Shown in pieces: positions 1 through 4,922 of a stretch of DNA of 9,167 nt; position 1 is the stretch's first letter, and the number at the start of each line of letters is the position of its first letter. The stretch lies in assembly GCA_014379275.1 (NCBI GenBank), contig JACMMA010000061.1:1-9167 (forward strand), in the 5' to 3' direction. Below the pieces are notes generated by a model. The model searched no databases, was not told the origin of the DNA, and worked only from the letters and a program-made list of their open reading frames with translations. The position numbers and the translations under genes are program-made. Source of the stretch: Armatimonadota bacterium. Lineage in GTDB: Bacteria > Armatimonadota > Armatimonadia > Armatimonadales > Armatimonadaceae.

Positions 1-1058
1 AAGTCGGCGGGCAGGAAGAGGTCATCGGTGTTATTCGTGATGCCATCGAACTGCCGCTGGTGTATCCCGAACTATACGAGAAGTTCGGCAAGCGACCGCT
101 CAAGGGAATCCTGCTGTATGGTCCTCCGGGATGCGGCAAGACTCTTATCGGCAAGGCGACGGCGTACAACCTGACCAAAGAGTACAACGAGCGCACCGGC
201 GAGAACGTGAAGGAATACTTCATGTACATCAACGGTCCGAAGATTCTGAACATGTGGCTCGGCGAGTCCGAGCGACAGGTGCGGGAAATCTTCTCCACGG
301 CGCGCGAAAAGGCGAAAGAGGGCTATCTGGTCTTCATCTTCATCGATGAGGCGGAATCCATCCTTCGTACCCGAAACAGCGGACGGTTCACGAACATCTC
401 GAACACCGTGGTGCCACAGTTCTGCGCGGAAATGGACGGGCTGGTGTCGTCCGAGAACATCGTGGTCATGCTGACCTCGAACCGACCGGACTATATCGAC
501 CCGGCGATCCTGCGACCGGAGCGCATCGACCGGCGCGTTCGGGTGAAGCGTCCGGACCGCAAGGCGGCGCGGGAAATCCTGGCGATCTACGTCAACGAGA
601 ACATTCCGCTCGCCGCCGAGGAGTTGGCGAAGCACGATAACGATCCCGCGCGGACCGCGCAATCGCTGGTGGACGCTACCATCGCATATCTATGGCGCAA
701 GGACGGCGAGACCGAATTCCTGGACGTGTTCCAGCGAAACGGCGGCACGCAACGGTTGTACTGGAAAGACCTGGTATCCGGTGCGCTCCTGTCGAGTCTG
801 GTGGAACGGGCGAAGGACTTCGCGATCAAGCGCGCGATAGAAGCCAAACAGTTCGACAACGCCGGTATCACGGAAGCCGATCTGCAGAAAGCGGTGACGA
901 TGGAATACAAGGAGAACGAGATCTTCCCGAAATCCGACGCCGTGGAAGACTGGCTGATGCTGCTCGACCAGGCACCGGAAAACGTCGCGGACGTGAAGCC
1001 GATCCGCGCCGCGACCCGTGGACAGGGTTCGGCAAAGGCTCCGACCGGCGTGATCTAA
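1..1058 (+). CDS. arc: Proteasome-associated AAA ATPase (ARC/Mpa-like), 3' part
   Basis: Partial: the frame is open from position 3 and the gene begins upstream. About 351 residues are visible, covering the AAA domain and C-terminus. The family's N-terminal coiled coil and OB domains would lie off the window. Visible motifs are an IRDAIELPL/YPELYEKFG lead-in, Walker A GPPGCGKT at about 120-143, an aromatic pore-loop candidate MWLGES, Walker B FIFIDEAES near 330-356, a sensor-1 TSN, and Arg-finger residues in LRPERIDRR. Family members form hexameric rings that unfold Pup-tagged proteins and feed them to the 20S proteasome in the cytoplasm. The C-terminal DWLMLLDQ...KPIRAATRG stretch resembles the Mpa inter-domain end, but the protein then finishes APTGVI instead of the usual GQYL-type tail. 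A Cdc48-like or non-proteasomal paralogue is possible. An intrinsic terminator follows 22 nt after the stop, so this is the last gene of its unit. Confidence 0.88.
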   Translation, partial: VGGQEEVIGVIRDAIELPLVYPELYEKFGKRPLKGILLYGPPGCGKTLIGKATAYNLTKEYNERTGENVKEYFMYINGPKILNMWLGESERQVREIFSTAREKAKEGYLVFIFIDEAESILRTRNSGRFTNISNTVVPQFCAEMDGLVSSENIVVMLTSNRPDYIDPAILRPERIDRRVRVKRPDRKAAREILAIYVNENIPLAAEELAKHDNDPARTAQSLVDATIAYLWRKDGETEFLDVFQRNGGTQRLYWKDLVSGALLSSLVERAKDFAIKRAIEAKQFDNAGITEADLQKAVTMEYKENEIFPKSDAVEDWLMLLDQAPENVADVKPIRAATRGQGSAKAPTGVI

Positions 1059-1073
1059 CCGCACCGGACGGGA

Positions 1074-1079
1074 TATAAT
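1074..1079 (+). promoter_or_regulatory. Perfect TATAAT hexamer, possible -10 box
   Basis: A consensus TATAAT lies between the ARC stop and the terminator hairpin. No convincing -35 or extended -10 accompanies it; the hexamer at 17 nt spacing reads TGATCT. If it is active, transcription would start around 1085-1087, inside the left arm of the hairpin. Such a transcript could not form the complete terminator and would serve the Uma2 gene. The match may be chance. Confidence 0.25.
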
Positions 1080-1080
1080 C

Positions 1081-1114
1081 ATGGGCGGGGGTATTCCCCC
1101 GCCCATTTTTGTTT
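1081..1114 (+). terminator. Strong intrinsic terminator after the ARC gene
   Basis: A perfect 11-bp GC-rich stem (ATGGGCGGGGG at 1081-1091 pairing with 1096-1106) with a TATT loop is followed by TTTTGTTT at 1107-1114. It ends the ARC transcript. The Shine-Dalgarno sequence of the next gene (AGGAGG, 1115-1120) abuts the T tract, so this element also sits immediately before the Uma2 ribosome-binding site. Confidence 0.9.
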
Positions 1115-1128
1115 AGGAGGCGAAACGG

Positions 1129-1848
1129 ATGCCGACACTTTTGGAACCGCCGCCGGTGACGACGCACAAGGACCTTGTCCACAGCAACGGTATGCGGGGG
1201 CGCGGCGCGGCCGGTTACGGCGCGTTACGTCCGGGGGAGGCGTTCGCCCTCTATGGCGTCTCGTTTGAAACCTTCCTTCGCCTGTCCAAAGAGTTGGAAG
1301 GTTCGCCCCGCCTCGCCTACGATGACCGGGTTCTGGAGTTGAGAATGCCGTCCGAAGCGCACGAAGAACTGAACCGGATTATCGCCTTACTCGTCGCGCT
1401 CGTTCTTGGCGAATGGAGAAGGGAAGTCCGTGACCTCGGCAGCATGACACATAAGGATGCGGCAACGGAACGCGGCTTTGAACCGGACACGTGTTTCTAC
1501 GCCGTCGAAACCAGCGACAACGGCGGGACGCGCTCCGTCCCGCTCCTCGCTGTCGAGATGGAGGTCACGAACGACGCCGTGGACAAGATGCCGCTTTACG
1601 CCGCGTTCGGGATGCCGGAGGTGTGGCGTCTCGCGCTGTCTGGTACGGGCGAAGTGCGTGTACGATATTTCGTCCTTACCGACAGTAGCTACACGGAAGA
1701 AACCGAGAGTGTTGTGCTCGCGCCGCTCACGACCGAAACGCTACGCGGCTTTCTGTCCGCCCGCCTGACGGCGACGCAGGGGTTCGGCGACTGGATACAC
1801 TCCGTTCAAGACTGGGCACGCCAGAACCGCCCCGAAGTAGCGGGGTAA
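1129..1848 (+). CDS. Uma2 family (DUF820) restriction-endonuclease-fold protein
   Basis: 239 residues. The ATG is supported by AGGAGG at 1115-1120, 8 nt upstream. The fold signature is that of Uma2 proteins, a PD-(D/E)xK nuclease-like family: ELRMPSEAHEELNRI at about 70-84, FEPD ending at D120, VEMEVTN with E143 and E145, then K153 and the YAAFGMPEVWR stretch ending near 167. The D, E and K positions expected of the active site are all present, so it is not obviously dead. Members are abundant in some phyla, and their cellular role is mostly unknown despite the nuclease fold. An extra N-terminal segment of about 40 residues (Pro-, Gly- and Arg-containing) precedes the core. It sits directly after the ARC terminator and 6 nt before an OsmC-like gene, suggesting an operon with that gene, although the functional link is unclear. 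Confidence 0.85.
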   Translation: MPTLLEPPPVTTHKDLVHSNGMRGRGAAGYGALRPGEAFALYGVSFETFLRLSKELEGSPRLAYDDRVLELRMPSEAHEELNRIIALLVALVLGEWRREVRDLGSMTHKDAATERGFEPDTCFYAVETSDNGGTRSVPLLAVEMEVTNDAVDKMPLYAAFGMPEVWRLALSGTGEVRVRYFVLTDSSYTEETESVVLAPLTTETLRGFLSARLTATQGFGDWIHSVQDWARQNRPEVAG

Positions 1849-1854
1849 CGGGGC

Positions 1855-2331
1855 ATGGCGGCAGAGCATTTGGCGACTATCGTTTGGGAGCGGACCGGGG
1901 AAACGTCCGACTTTTTGCGCGGCAAATACTCCCGCGAACACACGTGGTCGTTCGACGGCGGCGTGGTCGTGCCCGCGTCGCCGTCTCCGAGCGTGGTTCG
2001 GGTGCCGCACTCGAACCCGGCGAACGTCGATCCCGAGGAGGCGTTCGTCGCCGCTATCGCGAGCTGTCACATGCTCACGTTCGTGTATCTGGCGGGGCGC
2101 GCGGGAATCATCGTGGATGGGTATCAGGACAACGCCGTCGGGATCATGACGAAAAACGAAAAGGGAGTCGCGTGGGTCAGTACGGTAACCCTGTACCCGC
2201 GCGTCCGCTATGGCGGCGAGAACGCCCCGACCCACGCCGAAGAGTCTAGCTTACATCACGAGGCGCATGAGCAGTGCATTATCGCCAACTCGGTGCGTAC
2301 CGAGATCGTCGTCGTCGCTTCAAACGGCTAA
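1855..2331 (+). CDS. OsmC family peroxiredoxin-like protein
   Basis: 158 residues, a typical full-length OsmC-family protein. OsmC/Ohr proteins are cytoplasmic dimers that reduce organic hydroperoxides with two cysteines. Both are present: C71 in EEAFVAAIASCHMLTF and C141 in HHEAHEQCIIANSVRTE. The nearby glutamates (E61/E62) also fit the family, and the CHMLTF and ANSVRTE motifs resemble the general OsmC subgroup rather than classical Ohr. The ATG is 6 nt after the Uma2 stop with only a weak GGGG-type ribosome-binding site, so translational coupling is likely. Its 3' end overlaps the convergent gluconokinase gene by 12 bp. The physiological substrate cannot be read from sequence. Confidence 0.9.
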   Translation: MAAEHLATIVWERTGETSDFLRGKYSREHTWSFDGGVVVPASPSPSVVRVPHSNPANVDPEEAFVAAIASCHMLTFVYLAGRAGIIVDGYQDNAVGIMTKNEKGVAWVSTVTLYPRVRYGGENAPTHAEESSLHHEAHEQCIIANSVRTEIVVVASNG

Positions 2332-2817
2332 CTGTTCCCGCGCAGTTTTCGCCATCGCCGCCCAGTCTTCGGTGCGCTCGACGACCACGGCCTCTTCCCA
2401 CGGGCGCAACGCCTCGAACGTGCACAACTGGTTGATGAGCATGTCCAGACCCGCGAAATATTCGTGATTGCGCGTCTTCATATACTCCGCGATGTCGGCG
2501 GCTTTGCCGTCGATGTGAACCAATCGTACGTTCCGTTGATCTACACGCAACTGGTAGCGGTACGCGAGTTTCAGCGCGGAGCAGGCGAGGACGGTATGGC
2601 CGGGTTTACCTAAAGCGTCCGCGATGATTTCGCGTAGACGAGCGAGCCACGGGGCGCGGTCCTCGTCGGTGAGCGAAATGTGTCGCTTCATCTTGTCTTT
2701 GTTTTCCGGGGAGTGAAAGTCGTCGGCATCCAAAAATATTCCGCCGAGCAGTTTCGCCAGTTCCTGCCCGGTCTCGGTCTTCCCCGAACCCGACACACCC
2801 ATCACGATAATCACCAT
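2320..2817 (-). CDS. gntK: Gluconokinase
   Basis: 165 residues starting MVIIVMGVSGSGKTETG. It phosphorylates D-gluconate to 6-phosphogluconate with ATP, feeding the pentose phosphate or Entner-Doudoroff routes. The P-loop GVSGSGKT is at residues 7-14, FLDADDFHSPENKDKM at about 28-43, the LTDEDRAPWL motif at 49-58, and VLACSALKLAYR at about 76-87; all are characteristic of GntK. The length matches the family. The frame stays open further upstream, to 2925, but those extra 36 residues do not resemble the family. The ATG at 2817 is preceded by GGAGAGG (2829-2835), so I chose it. It is the last gene of a minus-strand group with a TIM-barrel sugar isomerase and a broken membrane-protein frame. No clear terminator follows, and its end overlaps osmC. 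A related small-molecule kinase is possible but less likely. Confidence 0.9.
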   Translation of the reverse strand: MVIIVMGVSGSGKTETGQELAKLLGGIFLDADDFHSPENKDKMKRHISLTDEDRAPWLARLREIIADALGKPGHTVLACSALKLAYRYQLRVDQRNVRLVHIDGKAADIAEYMKTRNHEYFAGLDMLINQLCTFEALRPWEEAVVVERTEDWAAMAKTAREQLAV

Positions 2818-2851
2818 AGTGTTTCCATCCTCTCCTTGACGGCATGCTGCC

Positions 2852-3246
2852 TTAATCAAGCCACCACGCGAAAACGTCGCTCCAGAGTATGTGTATGCCG
2901 GAAAGCAAGATAGCCCCGATAACACAAAACGTATCCGGCGCGGATAATTCTCTCATACCTATCTTGCGACCCGCGAATACCAAAGCAGGCGTTGCCATCT
3001 CGAGGCACAGAAGCATAGCCAGTGCTGTCAACCCGCTTTCCTCGTTTATCAGCCACTGATACAGGGCATCCTGCTTGCAAATCAGTCGCGGGTCGTCGAG
3101 CGAAGCGCGGGGCGGGTGCCCGAGTACCTGCTACGCACGGAACCACGCCGCGTACAGCGGTGCGAACAGCACAAAAGGCAGCGCGGTCGCCGTGAAAAAA
3201 ACAGCGATCGTGACAACGTGGGGAAAGGCGGGGGCGGTTTTAACAT
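2852..3246 (-). pseudogene. Broken small membrane-protein gene (frameshift plus in-frame TAG)
   Basis: One reading frame between the isomerase and gntK encodes a coherent membrane protein but is interrupted. From 3220 it reads a hydrophobic helix (VVTIAVFFTATALPFVLF, then APLYAAWF), hits TAG at 3133-3131, and continues in the same frame for 92 codons to TAA at 2854-2852. The second part holds two more hydrophobic segments (LTALAMLLCLEMATPALVFA and FCVIGAILLSGIHILW). The frame has no start of its own before the first helix. ATG at 3246 sits 8 nt after a near-consensus AGGCGG (3255-3260) overlapping the isomerase stop, and one extra base in the 3238-3241 homopolymer would join it to the frame. 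Repaired, the protein would be about 131 residues with three helices. No family is recognised. Alternatives are sequencing error, stop readthrough, or a real 59-residue two-helix protein starting at TTG 3031 behind GAGGAA. Confidence 0.6.
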
Positions 3247-3258
3247 CGCTTTGTCCGC

Positions 3259-4257
3259 CTAATACTCAAAGGTTTGTTTCACACATTCGCGCAGTTTGTC
3301 CAAGCCGGTTCGCGCTATCGAGAGCGGGTCCATGGTGCGCTCATACTCGGTGTTGAACAACTCCAGCGATAAATGTCCGTTGAATCCGCCTTCTTTCAAT
3401 GTACGGAAGATGACCGAAAGGGGGGCTATGCCGTCGCCGGGGAAAACGCGGTCGGCGTCGGTGATGGTTTCGCGGGGAAGATAGGGGTAATCGTTGACGT
3501 GGAATACCTTGAACGCGTCGCCGCACGCGACATACCGCAAGGCATCTACAGCGGAGCCGCCCTTGTAGAAGTGATACACGTCGCCGAGGATACAGGCGTC
3601 CGGGTTGCCGCATTCCGTGGCGATCAGCAGGGCTTCGCCGAGGCGCGAGATGTTCTTGCTGAAACCCCATACCTCGACCATCGGGATCACCTGCTTGAGC
3701 TCGCCGAGCTTCAAAAGCGCGTCGTAGCGTTCCGCAACCGCCAGCAGATCGAGGGCCGGTGCGTCTTTCGTGTGTGCCCCCCAGGCGGGAGCCGCGATGC
3801 GCTTGCCGCCGATTTTCCCCACCAGCGACATCGCCGCCCTCGCATCTTGCATCCCCTGCAGCCGCCGTGCCTCGTCGTCCACCGCCCACTCGAAAAAGCC
3901 GATAGCCGATTCCACGGTCAGCCCCAGGTCGCGGATATGATCACGCAATGCCATCAGATCGCCGCCGCCCTTGCGATACGCTTCTATCTCGGAAACCCAC
4001 GGCTCAATGGCTTCGTACCCCGCGGACGCGGCGATGTCTACCAGATCCCAGAGAGGCAAGTTGAATCCGCGCAGGGTGGACGTGTTCAGACAGTAGCGGA
4101 ACGGCTCCTCAAAACTGTGATCTAACATGTCCGGAAGTGGCAGGGGGGATTCGTCGAGTGAGGGGAAGCCTTCGATGGGGGGCAAGTCGTTCTCGGATAA
4201 GGCGGTAGCCGGTTCACGCTCGACGGTGGTGATGGTGTTTATGGAAGAGTGCGACAT
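3259..4257 (-). CDS. Sugar phosphate isomerase/epimerase (AP-endonuclease-2-type TIM barrel)
   Basis: 332 residues from ATG 4257. The barrel begins near residue 53 (FRYCLNTSTLRGFNLPLW) and shows the metal-binding pattern of the xylose-isomerase-like family: E195 in MVEVWG, D226 and H229 in LGDVYHF, H253 in VFHVND, and E299 in LSLELF, preceded by the family-typical FPGDG turn. Such enzymes interconvert keto/aldo sugars, inosose or hydroxypyruvate with a divalent metal, and the substrate cannot be assigned here. The first 52 residues form a Ser/Pro/Glu-rich extension outside the barrel. The frame also extends to a GTG at 4326, but AAGGAG at 4268-4273 favours 4257. It leads the minus-strand group ending in gluconokinase, which supports a role in sugar or sugar-acid catabolism. 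It is transcribed divergently from the DinB-like gene. Confidence 0.85.
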   Translation of the reverse strand: MSHSSINTITTVEREPATALSENDLPPIEGFPSLDESPLPLPDMLDHSFEEPFRYCLNTSTLRGFNLPLWDLVDIAASAGYEAIEPWVSEIEAYRKGGGDLMALRDHIRDLGLTVESAIGFFEWAVDDEARRLQGMQDARAAMSLVGKIGGKRIAAPAWGAHTKDAPALDLLAVAERYDALLKLGELKQVIPMVEVWGFSKNISRLGEALLIATECGNPDACILGDVYHFYKGGSAVDALRYVACGDAFKVFHVNDYPYLPRETITDADRVFPGDGIAPLSVIFRTLKEGGFNGHLSLELFNTEYERTMDPLSIARTGLDKLRECVKQTFEY

Positions 4258-4267
4258 AGTAGAGACG

Positions 4268-4273
4268 CTCCTT
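4268..4273 (-). promoter_or_regulatory. Shine-Dalgarno deciding the isomerase start
   Basis: On the minus strand this reads AAGGAG, 10 nt before the ATG at 4257. It favours that start over the upstream GTG at 4326, which has no comparable site. The remainder of 4274-4370 is the divergent intergenic region. A TATATT on the minus strand (4295-4300) is a possible -10 for the isomerase, without a recognisable -35. Confidence 0.6.
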
Positions 4274-4358
4274 GCGGTTGCGATACATAAGATGAATATA
4301 ACGAAATGTGGTTCTGTATAAGACACGATTTTTCCTGCTTTCGATGCGGAACGTGCTA

Positions 4359-4364
4359 TATACT
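4359..4364 (+). promoter_or_regulatory. Candidate -10 box of the DinB-like gene
   Basis: TATACT ends 6 nt before the ATG at 4371, so a start about 7 nt downstream of the box would fall on or next to the start codon. There is no Shine-Dalgarno sequence between box and ATG. A TG at 4354-4355 could make an extended -10 with the overlapping TATATA (4357-4362). No clear -35 is seen. Confidence 0.45.
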
Positions 4365-4370
4365 GTGCCT

Positions 4371-4868
4371 ATGCATGCTGACTTAGAACCGCATTGGTTA
4401 CAGGCCGAATCGTTGAAAGCTGATCTTTTAGCACGGGTGACCTCAATGCCGGAAGACGTGCGCCGGACGCCGCCGAAATCCGGGGAATGGTCGCCTCTGC
4501 AAGTCCTTTCCCACCTCCTGGTTGCCGAACGGTTCGTCACTGGTTTCGCTTCCGCGAAATCGGATAGCAAGGAGCGCCGCGCGAACCCGGTCGTGATCGG
4601 CTTGCTTTGCCGTGTGCTCCGTGCCGGCATCCCGCTCCCCGCGCCGGAAGTGATGGCACCGGGACTGACCCCGGTCTCGCTGGAAACGCTCGCGGCGGAT
4701 TGGAACCAGGAGCGGGAAAAACTGCGGAACACGCTCGCGCAGCATTCTCCCGACGAGCCGTTCGGTCTGCACCCGATCTTCGGCGTGGTCACGACGCGTC
4801 AGACCGCCGGGATGCTCGCGGCGCATATGGTGTATCACGTGAAGCGGTTCCCGAAGGCGGCGCGGTAG
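4371..4868 (+). CDS. DinB family (DinB_2-like) putative metal-dependent protein
   Basis: 165 residues from ATG 4371 (MHADLEPHWLQAESLKADLL). DinB-type proteins are four-helix bundles binding a divalent metal through three histidines. The expected triad is present: H48 in EWSPLQVLSHLLVAERF, and H152 and H156 in AAHMVYHVKRF near the C-terminus. Some relatives are thiol-dependent transferases such as bacillithiol or mycothiol transferases; the substrate here is unknown. The frame stays open upstream to GTG 4308 with ATG 4344 inside, but that stretch overlaps the divergent promoter region and does not look like family sequence. The chosen ATG lacks a ribosome-binding site and has a -10-like box just before it, so a leaderless mRNA is plausible. 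It is 43 nt upstream of the kinase-like gene on the same strand. Confidence 0.82.
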   Translation: MHADLEPHWLQAESLKADLLARVTSMPEDVRRTPPKSGEWSPLQVLSHLLVAERFVTGFASAKSDSKERRANPVVIGLLCRVLRAGIPLPAPEVMAPGLTPVSLETLAADWNQEREKLRNTLAQHSPDEPFGLHPIFGVVTTRQTAGMLAAHMVYHVKRFPKAAR

Positions 4869-4895
4869 GGACTTCGGTCTGATGTGTTCGTGCCG

Positions 4896-4922
4896 TTAAA
4901 ATCACCCCGCTATGGGTACAAT
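4896..4922 (+). promoter_or_regulatory. Possible promoter elements before the kinase-like gene
   Basis: Two -10-like hexamers flank the first ATG: TAAAAT at 4897-4902, whose start point would fall near ATG 4912, and TACAAT at 4917-4922, whose transcript would begin around 4929 and need a downstream start such as ATG 4993. Neither has a clear -35. The gene may instead be read through from the DinB-like gene, since no terminator is seen between them. Confidence 0.25.

Noticed and set aside
72..662. A 196-codon minus-strand open frame opposite the AAA ATPase
   Set aside because: It is a shadow of the highly conserved AAA domain; Arg/His/Val-rich composition without motifs.
2289..2304. Perfect 6-bp inverted repeat (CTCGGT, loop GCGT, ACCGAG) considered as a gntK terminator
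   Set aside because: It is short, lies within osmC coding sequence, and is followed by TTGGCG rather than a U tract in the gntK direction.
3026..3031. Minus-strand TTGACA considered as the -35 of a promoter for gntK
   Set aside because: No -10-like hexamer occurs at 16-18 nt spacing, and the sequence falls inside the membrane-protein frame.
2856..3146. A 96-codon minus-strand frame in the isomerase-gntK spacer
   Set aside because: It is Arg-rich with no hydrophobic segments or ribosome-binding site, and it overlaps the more coherent membrane-protein frame.
3373..4125. A 250-codon plus-strand open frame opposite the sugar isomerase
   Set aside because: It lies entirely within the antisense of a gene with clear TIM-barrel metal-site motifs and shows no recognisable domain.
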